In this document: positions 18,563 to 27,279 of the stretch, piece by piece
Position numbering within the stretch: position 1 is the stretch's first letter
How the letters are laid out: every line of letters starts with the position of its first letter
NCBI RefSeq assembly: GCF_009467825.1
Contig: NZ_WIOK01000006.1
Span: 1 to 64,000 of the forward strand
Reading direction: 5' to 3'
From: Cyclobacterium xiamenense
Lineage (GTDB): Bacteria; Bacteroidota; Bacteroidia; Cytophagales; Cyclobacteriaceae
DNA: 64,000 bases
Program-made: the position numbers and the translations under genes
Notes under the pieces: generated by a model
Told to the model about the DNA's origin: nothing
Seen by the model: the letters and a program-made list of their open reading frames with translations, nothing else
Databases searched by the model: none

Positions 18563-20188
18563 ATGAATCGATTTTCTTTCACATATACCGCTTCAGTGAC
18601 CCTGATTTGCTGTCTGGGTTGCCTATTTTCCTGCAGTGAAGACCTGCTGGATATCAACAACGACCCCAACACCTCCACCCAACTGGCCCTGCCAAATACC
18701 CTGGCATTTGCACAGGTATCCCTGGTGTCAAACCTTTTGGATGTACCCAATACCAATGCGGGTTCGTTCAGTCGCATGTGGTATACCACTGCCATCCGAA
18801 ACTACGAGCAAAACCAAGGCACCTACAGCGAGTCCTGGGTCAATCTGTATTCCAGACCGCTGGCAAACCTGCAAGCGATACTGGACGGCTCATCAGAGGA
18901 GGATCTGGGCTACAGGGGTATTACCCGCCTGTTAAAGGCCTACACATTCAGTGTCATGGTGGACCTGTATGGGGACGTACCCTACTTTGAAGCACTGAAT
19001 CCTGAGGTTACCTTTCCATCCGTAGACCAGGGAGAAGCCATCTATGCCGATCTCCTGCTGCAGATAGATCAGGGGATTCAGGAATTGAGTGCCGCCTCCG
19101 GCAGTGTGCAAGGAGACATGATCTACGGGGGCGACCGCAGCAAATGGATCAAAATGGGCAATACCCTGAAACTAAAGCTATACGCACAGACACGGAAGGA
19201 AAACTCCATCAATTCCGTACAAGGCTTCAATCAACTGATAAACGCGGACTTGATTTCCTCCGCCTCGGATGACTTTCAGTTAAAATACGGCAGTCAGCAA
19301 ACGCCCAATCAGAACCGGCACCCCCTGCATGTCAACCATTACAATCAGGCCACGGCTTACTGGATGGACAACTGGACCATGGCAAATTTGCTAAACGACG
19401 GGACCATTAGTGGCGTGACGGGTCGCCGGGTTTCCTACCGCACTGTGGAAGACCCACGGCTAAGGTATTACCTGTTCCGACAAGTTCCCGGCGATGGCGG
19501 CGGATCGGTGGTAACCTGCGCCGGGGGAGGCTGTCCCATTGGGCTTATTGGCAATGGGTACCTGGGTCGGGACGCAGGAGATCCCTCTGCGTTTTCCAAC
19601 GAAGGAGCATTGATCGCCACTTTTGGGGTGTACCCGGTTGGCGGATTGGTGGATACCGACGCCCCCAGAACGGTCACGGCATCGGACGGAACCGGACGGG
19701 GTGTGTTTCCCATGTTGACCTCGTTCATGGTCAAGTTTCTGCATGCCGAAATGGCACTGACCACCGCTACCGATGGCGATCCGCTGGCGCTATTGACCGA
19801 CGCCATCGGCCTGTCTATGGAAAAAGTGAAAAACTTTGGCGCCGAGGAAATGCCTTCCATCGTAGGTAGCCCCTACGAAATGTCCTCCGAGGCAATCGCT
19901 GCCTATATTGCCGATGTACAAGCCCGGTACAACGCCACCGAAAGCGAGGAAGAAAAACTCAACATTATCATGACGGAATACCAATTGGCACTGTGGGGAA
20001 ATGGCATCGAGGCGTACACGAATTACCGACGGACGGGTTATCCAGACTTCGCAGAAACTTCTCCGGTCATGGGAAATCCTCCCTATCCGCAGCGATTCAT
20101 CATTCCCGTTTCGGAATTGGAAACCAATCCTTCCCTGGCCGATTACAGTCCGGATCCCTTTGAACCGGTTTTCTGGAGCCAACCCTGA
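18563..20188 (+). CDS. SusD/RagB family nutrient-binding lipoprotein (first pair)
   Basis: This surface lipoprotein would form the lid of the SusC transporter. The signal peptide ends in a lipobox at Cys24 (CLFSC), followed by the acidic SEDLLDINNDPN typical of surface-exported lipoproteins and of the SusD_2-type family. TPR-like helices surround GITRLLKAYTFSVMVDLYGDVPYFEAL, the family's signature. The 541-residue length is usual, and it ends with the ISxSELETNPSL-type C-terminal region. It sits 12 bases after SusC and 27 bases before a small lipoprotein gene. Glycan, peptide or other ligand cannot be decided from sequence. Confidence 0.93.
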   Translation: MNRFSFTYTASVTLICCLGCLFSCSEDLLDINNDPNTSTQLALPNTLAFAQVSLVSNLLDVPNTNAGSFSRMWYTTAIRNYEQNQGTYSESWVNLYSRPLANLQAILDGSSEEDLGYRGITRLLKAYTFSVMVDLYGDVPYFEALNPEVTFPSVDQGEAIYADLLLQIDQGIQELSAASGSVQGDMIYGGDRSKWIKMGNTLKLKLYAQTRKENSINSVQGFNQLINADLISSASDDFQLKYGSQQTPNQNRHPLHVNHYNQATAYWMDNWTMANLLNDGTISGVTGRRVSYRTVEDPRLRYYLFRQVPGDGGGSVVTCAGGGCPIGLIGNGYLGRDAGDPSAFSNEGALIATFGVYPVGGLVDTDAPRTVTASDGTGRGVFPMLTSFMVKFLHAEMALTTATDGDPLALLTDAIGLSMEKVKNFGAEEMPSIVGSPYEMSSEAIAAYIADVQARYNATESEEEKLNIIMTEYQLALWGNGIEAYTNYRRTGYPDFAETSPVMGNPPYPQRFIIPVSELETNPSLADYSPDPFEPVFWSQP

Positions 20189-20215
20189 TCATGAACGTAC
20201 TTTAATCACAAGAAA

Positions 20216-20785
20216 ATGAAACGACATTCCTATATCTCACTCGTTGCCCTGGCCCTTACCTTTAGTAGCTGTCTGGAAGAAGATTCCATCAAAGAACCGG
20301 ACTACGAAGTGGGCATCATCGCCAATGCCAGCCTGGAACCCGGCAAATACTGGTTCAATATCCTGGAACTCGAGTCCAGCGAAGTAGCCTTTGACCTAAG
20401 CTACGAAGGCTTCGGCGTTCATACGGCTTCGTCCATCGAATTGTTTCTAAACCGCGGTTCTAACCGGGTTTCCCTGGGTAATTTTACCGACTTTCCCTCG
20501 TCCATTTCCATGACAGGCGCGGAGGCCTATGGGTATTTTGGCGAATCACCTGCTTCCATAGCAGACGCAGGTCTGTCCCGGGACGAATTTCGGATTACCT
20601 ACGAAATTACAACAAGCGAAGGGTTGCGGTTTTCGCAGTACGGTCAGTACTACAACTACAACCCCTCGCTGGACGGGCGGTATACGGGCCGGTATGCGCA
20701 GTTTTATACCAATCTGCCCGGATTTGGAACGCTGGTTTTGGAGGTACGGCCTCCCAATCCGCAGAATCCCAACGAACAAAATTAG
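20216..20785 (+). CDS. Small SusCD-linked lipoprotein of unknown function
   Basis: I do not recognise a family. The 189-residue product has a Sec lipoprotein signal (lipobox SSC, Cys19) followed by an acidic LEEDSIKEPD stretch like Bacteroidota surface-export signals. The mature part is rich in aromatic and Gly/Ser residues (YGYFGESP; GRYTGRYAQFYTNLPGFG), compatible with a beta-sandwich ligand-binding fold. It is the third gene of the SusC-SusD operon (27-base gap) and is followed by a strong terminator. By position it could be a SusE/F-like accessory surface binding protein, though it is shorter than those. The gene call is firm; the function is not. Confidence 0.75.
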   Translation: MKRHSYISLVALALTFSSCLEEDSIKEPDYEVGIIANASLEPGKYWFNILELESSEVAFDLSYEGFGVHTASSIELFLNRGSNRVSLGNFTDFPSSISMTGAEAYGYFGESPASIADAGLSRDEFRITYEITTSEGLRFSQYGQYYNYNPSLDGRYTGRYAQFYTNLPGFGTLVLEVRPPNPQNPNEQN

Positions 20786-20817
20786 GACAGACCGCGAATT
20801 AGCAGATTTCGTCAAAA

Positions 20818-20851
20818 CAAAAAATGGAGCTACTAGAGCTCCATTTTTTTG
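20818..20851. terminator. Bidirectional terminator between the two SusCD operons
   Basis: An 8-bp perfect stem ATGGAGCT/AGCTCCAT (20824-20831 with 20837-20844) with a 5-base loop is flanked by A-runs on the left and a T-run on the right, so it can act on both strands. It lies about 35 bases after the plus-strand lipoprotein gene and about 220 bases after the minus-strand amidase operon. Confidence 0.85.
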
Positions 20852-21061
20852 TTTTTTTAGTAATTCATCAATCACCTAACAGCGAACGTTAATCCAGAAG
20901 GACAAACCCAATTGAACACCTAAAACTGGGGTCTTTTATTTTTCTCCCCCGGTTTTATATACCCTTCGCCTATGAGCTGTTTTAAATAACCCGTAGAATG
21001 CAACCACACGCGTTTTCCAGAAAACCGTTTTTGGTGACGCCGGTTGACCCCGGCAGGTTGC

Positions 21062-22627
21062 CTACTGCAACCCAATTTCGTCAAAACCTTCAGGTGCCCG
21101 TCGGTGCCGGGTAAGCTGCTCGTACGCATGAGAAATACTGAATAATTCTCCCTCACTAAAGGGCCTTCCAAGCAGCTGGAATCCGGCTGGATACCTTCCA
21201 TAGGAGTAGCCCATCGGCACGGCGATGGCTGGAAAACCCGTTGGTGGTGAAAGCTTTCCGCTGGTATCCCCCCGGGGACCATTAAGGTCACCGATCAATC
21301 TGGGCGGATAGGTAAAGGAGGGGTAGATAAGCGCGTCTAGTTCCAGGCTATCCATTACACCGAGGATTCGGTTCCGCAATTCCTGTCGCAACGCCATGTT
21401 TTTTTCCCAATCAGGATGCGCTTCGGGAACATCCACGTCATTTTGTGCATCGATCAAGCGCTTCTCTAAGTACGGGTGGTATTTTTCGGAATCAATGATT
21501 TCCTGCAGCGATTTGTAGGCAGCACTGTCTCCAAGACTGGCCAGGTAGGCATTGTAGTCTCGCTTCAATTGCCGGATGCGGGTCCCGGACTCGTTCAGGG
21601 AGTCCAGTTCCTCAATCCGGACGCTATCCAAAAGGATGGCACCACCCGCGCGCAAATCATCCAATGCAGTCATCATCAGGGAATAAACGCTGGTATCTGA
21701 TTCTGCTTTCGGAAAAAGCTGATGCAATACACCGATTCGCTTCCCGTTCAACGAACTCCCTTCAAGAAACGGCAGGTAGGAATCCGGCTTGGAAGCCACA
21801 CTGGCCTGCGTAACGGTATCTGCCTCATCGTATCCTGCGATGACATCGAATACGCGTACGGCGTCTTCAACCGTTCTGGCCATAGGACCACCAATGTCAT
21901 TGGTAAGCGCAAGCGGTACAATGCCATCCCTGCTGGTCAATCCCATGGTGGACCGTATGCCGACGAGGGCCTGATGGGAAGATGGTCCCCTGATGGAACT
22001 TCCGGTATCGGTACCTAATCCGACAACCGCTAAACTCGCAGCGATAGCCGCACCGGTACCCCCGCTGGAGCCGGCAGTGGTTCGGCGGGTATCGTAGGGA
22101 TTTCTACTGTACCCCGGCAGTACCGAACTAACGGAAAATTCTCCACTGGAGGCAAATTCCGCCAAATTCGCCTTGGCGATAATGATGGCGCCAGCCTCCC
22201 TTAGCCTCCTTACCTGAAACGCGTCATCGGGCGGGTAAGATTCTTTGAGCGCGAGCGTACCGTTACTGGTGGGCATTCCCTTTACATCGTAATTGTCTTT
22301 TACGATGAGGGGGATACCGTGCAAAGGTCCCACTTTTCCGCTTGCGGCGTATACGCTGTCCAGGTACCTGGCCGTTTCCATGGCCTCCGGATTCACGATG
22401 ATTATTGAATTGATGGAAGGCCCCTGTTTGTCAAACGCCTCGATTCGCCGAAGGTATCCTTCTACCAGGTATTGTGCGGTAACGTCTCCCTTCTCCATTG
22501 CCGCATGAATGCCGGCAATGGTGGCCTCAAGCAATGGAAAATTGGATTCGTTCGCATTTGGTGAGCTGCAGGCAAGGCCAACCAGTGAGAACACAAGCAT
22601 CACCTGCACTGATTTTTTTATAAACAT
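21062..22627 (-). CDS. Amidase-signature family lipoprotein (last gene of amide locus)
   Basis: This is an amidase-signature (AS) serine hydrolase that cleaves C-N amide bonds. Unlike the other four amidases of the locus it carries a lipoprotein signal (lipobox VGLAC, Cys20), so it is membrane-anchored. The triad is visible: Lys110 (PLIVKD), cis-Ser187 (AGSSGG) and nucleophile Ser211 (DTGSSIRGP), with the family's 24-residue Ser-Ser spacing. It belongs to a different AS subgroup from the Tat amidases, with SxTLALKES and IGGPMARTVEDA regions. The 521-residue length is normal. It starts 9 bases after the asparaginase-like gene and is the last gene of the run. The substrate is unknown. Confidence 0.9.
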   Translation of the reverse strand: MFIKKSVQVMLVFSLVGLACSSPNANESNFPLLEATIAGIHAAMEKGDVTAQYLVEGYLRRIEAFDKQGPSINSIIIVNPEAMETARYLDSVYAASGKVGPLHGIPLIVKDNYDVKGMPTSNGTLALKESYPPDDAFQVRRLREAGAIIIAKANLAEFASSGEFSVSSVLPGYSRNPYDTRRTTAGSSGGTGAAIAASLAVVGLGTDTGSSIRGPSSHQALVGIRSTMGLTSRDGIVPLALTNDIGGPMARTVEDAVRVFDVIAGYDEADTVTQASVASKPDSYLPFLEGSSLNGKRIGVLHQLFPKAESDTSVYSLMMTALDDLRAGGAILLDSVRIEELDSLNESGTRIRQLKRDYNAYLASLGDSAAYKSLQEIIDSEKYHPYLEKRLIDAQNDVDVPEAHPDWEKNMALRQELRNRILGVMDSLELDALIYPSFTYPPRLIGDLNGPRGDTSGKLSPPTGFPAIAVPMGYSYGRYPAGFQLLGRPFSEGELFSISHAYEQLTRHRRAPEGFDEIGLQ

Positions 22628-22636
22628 GGGGTTGGA

Positions 22637-24391
22637 TTAATGGGTGTGAAAAACTTCCTGATACAATGCTATCTTTTCTTTTATGGCCTCTAGCTCTTCA
22701 TCGGTCGGGTTTTGGGGATCTTTTGCCGGAGGATAAGCTCCAAACCGAAGTATACATGCCATCAGGAGTATGCGACCCTTGGTGGCGGTTATATTGTGTC
22801 CTTCAATAAAAAGGTTATTGGGATTGGTATCCATAAACCCGTCGGCGTTTCCCCGAGCTGCCTTCAGCACTGGAAACCCGTGCAGGGCAGCCAGCTCCAG
22901 CGCAGCATCCATCGGGGCAATCATGGAACCATAGGGCGCCATGCCCTCTCCCACAAATCCGGCAAGTGGGTATTTTTTCAGGTTATCGTTGATCCGGGCA
23001 AGAATATCTACCTCACTGGAAGGATCGTCGCTTCCATCGTCTTCTGTTTTCCAACGAGCACTCTTGTACAGGGTAACCATGGGCATGGATTCGGGAATGA
23101 GTTCTCCATCGGGTCCTTTTACAGCCACGTCTACGGTAGCAATAAGCCCGTTATCCGAAAGCGTAATGCCGGGTACGGATTTTGGAATCCGGCTAAAATT
23201 CACCTCGGACTGGTGGGTATGTTTTCTTACCGGAAGAAAGGTAAGTTTCGCCCCGTATCCCATGGAGCCGATCACGCCTCCAAAGCCGCCAGTGACCACG
23301 TATCCTCCGGGTTTGGCGTCGCCTTTTTGCACTTCTCTGGAGGAAAAAATGGTCTGATCCTGGATCATGACAGAGCCCACCTTACTGGCGCCGTCATCCC
23401 CTGCCCATACCCCGGAAGCGATATATTGAATCCCATCGATGATATTTTGATCCCCATCTGCGCTCACCAGTCCCCGCATGCGCTGTGCGGCATTGAAAAC
23501 CAGGGGAGATTTGGAATCGATGAGCAGCCCCATCCAATACGCCGTGTTTTCGATACTTGGACTTCCTTCGAGCCAGATGGAGCCATCGTACTCACCCGAC
23601 GCCATTACGCGCTGTACCATATTGGTAGCCCTGGCTAGTTGCATTCGGTTTTGAGAGGCCCCGTAAGGGCCATAGGTGAAGAAATCCTTTCCCAATGTCT
23701 CGGGCGCAATATCCCCTTCTCCGACATCCGTTCGTAGCTCTGCAGGCAACCCTTTGGTATACCCTCCAGCGGGCGCAGGTCTGAAAAAGTCGTAGTCGGC
23801 AATTCCATGGATATTTCCTCCCGCACGCTCGATTTCTTCAAATATCCGGGATGCATTGGGATAGAATGTCTGCCTGGACTCAGAAAAAGGAGCCCCCGGA
23901 TAAGCGGCGGTACCGTCCCAGGGCTGACCATCTGCCTGAACCGCCATGTAGGGCAGGGGGTAAAGCCCGTCTTCCGGCTTTAACGCTATCTTCAATACCG
24001 GCTTGTCGGAGGGGTCTTTCCGCGTCTGGCGAAATTTCCCATCTGCGCCGACAAATCCGTCAGGCGCACCGTATAGTTCCCTCACGTCGCTTTCCAGCGG
24101 ATGGGCCGTGTACATTTCCACGTAGAGCGTGACCGGGGCCGCTAAACGCTGGTAGTACAAGCGGTCGTACGGCAATGGTTCTCCCTGTTCGTTTCTCAGA
24201 AGGGGCAGGTCGTTTGCCTCCCTTGCCTTATTGCTGGTGATCAGCGGATAGCTGTTTTGAATGGTCGCAGTGGGCCCGGAGAAAATGGCGATCCTGGGTT
24301 TTTCTTGCGAAAAGCCCTCGCCGAGGCACAGTACAAACAAAGCGAGCAATATTCCTATCGGTTTTTTATGAAAGTGGTGAGTGGTTGTCAT
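22637..24391 (-). CDS. Secreted asparaginase-fold protein with altered active site
   Basis: This 584-residue protein is exported by Sec (hydrophobic segment ending GEGFSQ). It can be aligned by eye with L-asparaginase/glutaminase: an N-terminal PRIAIFSGPTATIQNS at the TGGTIAG position, DGSIWLEGSPSIENTAYWMGLL at the HGTDTxEET position, SADGDQNIIDGI, and the C-terminal KGRILLMACILRF helix. The second catalytic motif reads EGSPS instead of HGTDT, so the usual Thr-Asp pair is Ser-Pro. That argues against standard asparaginase chemistry. The start at 24391 (MTTTHH) leaves a 14-base gap after the acetamidase gene; an ATG 10 codons upstream would overlap it. Function is inferred only as an amide-related hydrolase or binding protein. 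Confidence 0.75.
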   Translation of the reverse strand: MTTTHHFHKKPIGILLALFVLCLGEGFSQEKPRIAIFSGPTATIQNSYPLITSNKAREANDLPLLRNEQGEPLPYDRLYYQRLAAPVTLYVEMYTAHPLESDVRELYGAPDGFVGADGKFRQTRKDPSDKPVLKIALKPEDGLYPLPYMAVQADGQPWDGTAAYPGAPFSESRQTFYPNASRIFEEIERAGGNIHGIADYDFFRPAPAGGYTKGLPAELRTDVGEGDIAPETLGKDFFTYGPYGASQNRMQLARATNMVQRVMASGEYDGSIWLEGSPSIENTAYWMGLLIDSKSPLVFNAAQRMRGLVSADGDQNIIDGIQYIASGVWAGDDGASKVGSVMIQDQTIFSSREVQKGDAKPGGYVVTGGFGGVIGSMGYGAKLTFLPVRKHTHQSEVNFSRIPKSVPGITLSDNGLIATVDVAVKGPDGELIPESMPMVTLYKSARWKTEDDGSDDPSSEVDILARINDNLKKYPLAGFVGEGMAPYGSMIAPMDAALELAALHGFPVLKAARGNADGFMDTNPNNLFIEGHNITATKGRILLMACILRFGAYPPAKDPQNPTDEELEAIKEKIALYQEVFHTH

Positions 24392-24405
24392 GGTGGAGGT
24401 TGGAT

Positions 24406-25554
24406 TTAGGAAGAATACCAATAGTCAAACGTTCTATTGGTGAATATAGACTTGGGAATCATGCCGTGAACGCCCTCCGTCCGGTCCACTACTTGCGTAA
24501 TTTCAAAGTCGACGGCTGTACTCGATATGGACATGGCTTCTTCATAGCTAAAGCCAAGATGCTCGTGAATAAATCGAATCGACTCCGCCAGTGCCTGCTT
24601 CATGGCTTCATCCAAATCGGGGTTGAGGCCGAAGACGATAAAGTGATCGGGCGTTTCGGCTAGGGGCATGCTGATGGTCTTTTTATGAATGACAAACTCC
24701 GCCACCAGAATCATCGATGTCTCGATGGCGGTGCCACTGACCTCACCGTTTCCCTGTGCGCCGTGTGCATCCCCGGTTGTGAAAAGCCCCCCTTCCACCG
24801 AGACCGGCAAAGTAAGCGTCGTTCCTTTGATCAGGTGCTTTAAATCCAGGTTGCCTCCGAAAAAATCCGGCGGTATGGAACTTACCCTACCGGTTTCCGG
24901 GGGCGGGGAAAGGGCCATGACGCCCATAAAAGGTTTCAAAGGGATTTCCACGCCTGGGAGTAACTCAGCCGACGTTCGCTTCTTGTTGTATTTATACACG
25001 AAGCTCTCGCTGTTTTTAATCTCTTGGGGTATGTCCTCTCTCCCGGGTCGTACATGGTTTACCCCGTACTCGCTTCGGAGGATGACATCATGAATTCGGA
25101 TTTCGATGCTATCGCCCGGCATGGCTCCCTCGATAAAAACCGGTCCGGTAAGCATGTGACCTCTGATGCCGGATGGCTCAGGGGGTACGTTTTTTATGAT
25201 CTCAACAAGCTCCTTTGCATGGTCATCGTAAGCCAGATTGTTTTCTTTGAAAAAGGATTCCGGGTCCTCCCGCGGAACTCCCGAAGTACTAACGGTATGT
25301 ATTTCCACAATCTCCCCCTCCTTTACGGTAAGCTTGGGCGGTACATCTGCTCCGAAATAGCCCCAGACCATATTTTCCGGATAGGAGCGCAGCACCTTAT
25401 CTACCTTTGGCCCTAGCCTTTTGCCAGATTCACGGGTAATTGAGGAGGTTAGTCGATCCTTTCCCGACAACAGGCCGGGCAGGGCGGTGAAGGCAAATGC
25501 ACCGCCCACAAGCGATTTTTCAATAAACCCCCTTCTTGAATTATTCTTTTCCAT
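24406..25554 (-). CDS. Tat-exported acetamidase/formamidase family protein
   Basis: This FmdA/AmdA-family amidohydrolase would release ammonia from short amides such as formamide or acetamide. The 382-residue protein has a twin-arginine signal (NSRRGFIEK then a hydrophobic stretch, residues 5-28). The family's core follows: GDSIEIRIHDV near 140 and the metal-site motif GDAHGAQGNGEVSGTAIE near 265. Most characterised members are cytoplasmic, so Tat export is unusual. It lies 48 bases after the amidase at 25603 and 14 bases before the asparaginase-like gene, inside the amide operon. The family assignment is firm; the substrate could be a larger amide. Confidence 0.88.
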   Translation of the reverse strand: MEKNNSRRGFIEKSLVGGAFAFTALPGLLSGKDRLTSSITRESGKRLGPKVDKVLRSYPENMVWGYFGADVPPKLTVKEGEIVEIHTVSTSGVPREDPESFFKENNLAYDDHAKELVEIIKNVPPEPSGIRGHMLTGPVFIEGAMPGDSIEIRIHDVILRSEYGVNHVRPGREDIPQEIKNSESFVYKYNKKRTSAELLPGVEIPLKPFMGVMALSPPPETGRVSSIPPDFFGGNLDLKHLIKGTTLTLPVSVEGGLFTTGDAHGAQGNGEVSGTAIETSMILVAEFVIHKKTISMPLAETPDHFIVFGLNPDLDEAMKQALAESIRFIHEHLGFSYEEAMSISSTAVDFEITQVVDRTEGVHGMIPKSIFTNRTFDYWYSS

Positions 25555-25602
25555 TGGTCATTTTTGTTAGTGGTTGTCGTTCAAAAATTAGTGTGTCGGT
25601 TG

Positions 25603-27183
25603 TCAAATCATCGGTCGTCTCCAACCCCCGGATCTACTTTCCAGGTATTGTGCCACGGCCAGGGAAACATCTTCCCGCCAGGGATGGGCTACGCATTGCA
25701 CCCCTATGGGAAGCGTACCATTTGTGTCACACCTCACCACGGTAACCGGCCATCCGGTGGTATTGTAGGGTCCGCAGTAGCTCGCGCCGGGTTTACTGCT
25801 GGTCCACTCGTTTCCAAGACCCTGATCGATTTCCTCAGCGGGAGTAGCCGTTGTCGGACAGAGAATGACGTCGTATTGTTGAAACCATTGAAGCATCTTC
25901 GTCCTGTTTTTGTCCTGAAGCGTCAATAATTCAGAATAGCGATCTGCCGAAATGGGGCTCCCGCTGTCGAGCCTGTTTTGAATGGATTCGCTAAGGGTAT
26001 TGCTTCCATGCAGGTCTCCGGCTCGTTTTAAAAATGCCCAGGCATCCCCCGCAACCAACTCTCGTCGTATTTCCCCCAACTCAGTAAAGATATCCAACGG
26101 CATGTCCTCCATCACTTCAGCTCCTGCTTCTTCCATCCATTTGGCAGCCTGACGGACGGTATTTTGTGTTTCCTCGGCCGTCTCTGCAATCAAATTTGAG
26201 GGGTAATAGGCGACCTTCAGTCCTTTCATGTCAATGAGTGCCGGATCCGGCCAGGGCATCGGCACCACGGCTGCATCCCGACCATCCGGGCCACTCATCA
26301 GCGGAGTGAGCAAAATCAGGTCCTCCACCCGGCGGGCCATTGGTCCTGGCTGTTGCCAGGAATCAAACACGCCCCCGTAATCCACAATGTGTCCGGTACG
26401 GGGGCAACGGACGGATGTAGGCTTGATACCCGCTATTCCATTCGTGCTGGAAGGCAACCGCACGCTCCCCCCCCAGTCGGTACCAATATCGAATGCGGCA
26501 CCCCCCGCTGCAATAATCGACCCCGCTCCGCCACTACTGCCGGAGGTTCCTCGTTTCAGGTCGTAGGGATTCTTGCTTAGCCCATAGATGATGTTCCCTG
26601 TCGTTCGCACGCCTCTCATCCCCCCGCCGGCTAGCGTAAACTCTGGTGTATTCGTTTTTCCGAGCAGAATGGCTCCATTTTCTCGCATTCGGGCCAAAAC
26701 GGTGGCATCCTTTTTACCCACGAAATCAATTCTGCCGAGGGTACCGCCGGTACTGATCACGCCTTCCGCTTCAAAGGAATCTTTGAGCGTCATTGGAATG
26801 CCGTGAAGAGGCCCCATGTACTGCTTTTTCCGCAACGCCGCATCCGCGGCTTTGGCTTCATCCATTGCCCGATCGAAACATTGCATCACGACGGCGTTAA
26901 GGTGGTAATTCACATCTTCTATTCGATCGATGTAGGCCTGGGTCAGCTCTACGGACGAGACCTTCTTGGTTCGTATCATTTCCGAAAGCTTTACCGTTGA
27001 CATAAAGATCAACTCGTCCGTTTTATCCGTTGACACCAGGCGCCGGGCAGAAGATTTTTCACTGGCTGCAGCAAGCGTCGAGGTGCTAAGACTCATCGCG
27101 GCGGCACTACCCGCGCCTATAAGTGTTAAAAATTTACGACGGGACTGACTGGTTTCGGATTGGGCTGCTTTATATTTTTTCAT
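25603..27183 (-). CDS. Tat-exported amidase-signature enzyme (fourth in locus order)
   Basis: This AS-family amide hydrolase has 526 residues. A strong Tat signal is present (SQSRRKFLTLIGAGSAAA, residues 12-31). The triad is intact: Lys134 (MTLKDS), cis-Ser216 (SGSSGG) and nucleophile Ser240 (DWGGSVRLP). It is closest by eye to the amidase at 28879-30471; both share GTDWGGSVR, TNGIAGIKPTSVR, PRTGHIVDYGG and WQQPGPMARRV-type stretches, so these two are recent duplicates. It lies 96 bases after the amidase at 27280, the widest gap between enzyme genes of the run, and 48 bases before the acetamidase gene. Periplasmic location is inferred from the signal. Confidence 0.93.
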   Translation of the reverse strand: MKKYKAAQSETSQSRRKFLTLIGAGSAAAMSLSTSTLAAASEKSSARRLVSTDKTDELIFMSTVKLSEMIRTKKVSSVELTQAYIDRIEDVNYHLNAVVMQCFDRAMDEAKAADAALRKKQYMGPLHGIPMTLKDSFEAEGVISTGGTLGRIDFVGKKDATVLARMRENGAILLGKTNTPEFTLAGGGMRGVRTTGNIIYGLSKNPYDLKRGTSGSSGGAGSIIAAGGAAFDIGTDWGGSVRLPSSTNGIAGIKPTSVRCPRTGHIVDYGGVFDSWQQPGPMARRVEDLILLTPLMSGPDGRDAAVVPMPWPDPALIDMKGLKVAYYPSNLIAETAEETQNTVRQAAKWMEEAGAEVMEDMPLDIFTELGEIRRELVAGDAWAFLKRAGDLHGSNTLSESIQNRLDSGSPISADRYSELLTLQDKNRTKMLQWFQQYDVILCPTTATPAEEIDQGLGNEWTSSKPGASYCGPYNTTGWPVTVVRCDTNGTLPIGVQCVAHPWREDVSLAVAQYLESRSGGWRRPMI

Positions 27184-27252
27184 GGATTAGCATGGTTAAA
27201 TCGTTGTTCAATTGATTGATGGTTGGTGAAGCCGTCGCGGGAATTGGGATCG

Positions 27253-27278
27253 GTCACCCGGGAGCGAAGGGCTCCGGT
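27253..27278 (-). other. GC-rich hairpin between two amidase genes
   Basis: The stem GGAGC/GCTCC (27261-27265 with 27271-27275, loop 5) is extended by CC/GG with one bulge. It sits directly after the stop of the amidase at 27280 and has no U-tract. It may protect or process the mRNA rather than terminate it; a chance pairing is possible. Confidence 0.3.
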
Positions 27279-27279
27279 A

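Noticed and set aside
20920-21291. 123-codon minus-strand frame running past the last amidase
   Set aside because: Most of it lies out of frame over the conserved C terminus of the amidase; the tail in 20920-21061 shows no family motif, so I do not call a gene remnant.
22712-23638. 308-codon open frame on the plus strand
   Set aside because: It is antisense to the asparaginase-fold gene, which has a signal peptide and a family alignment; the antisense product does not.
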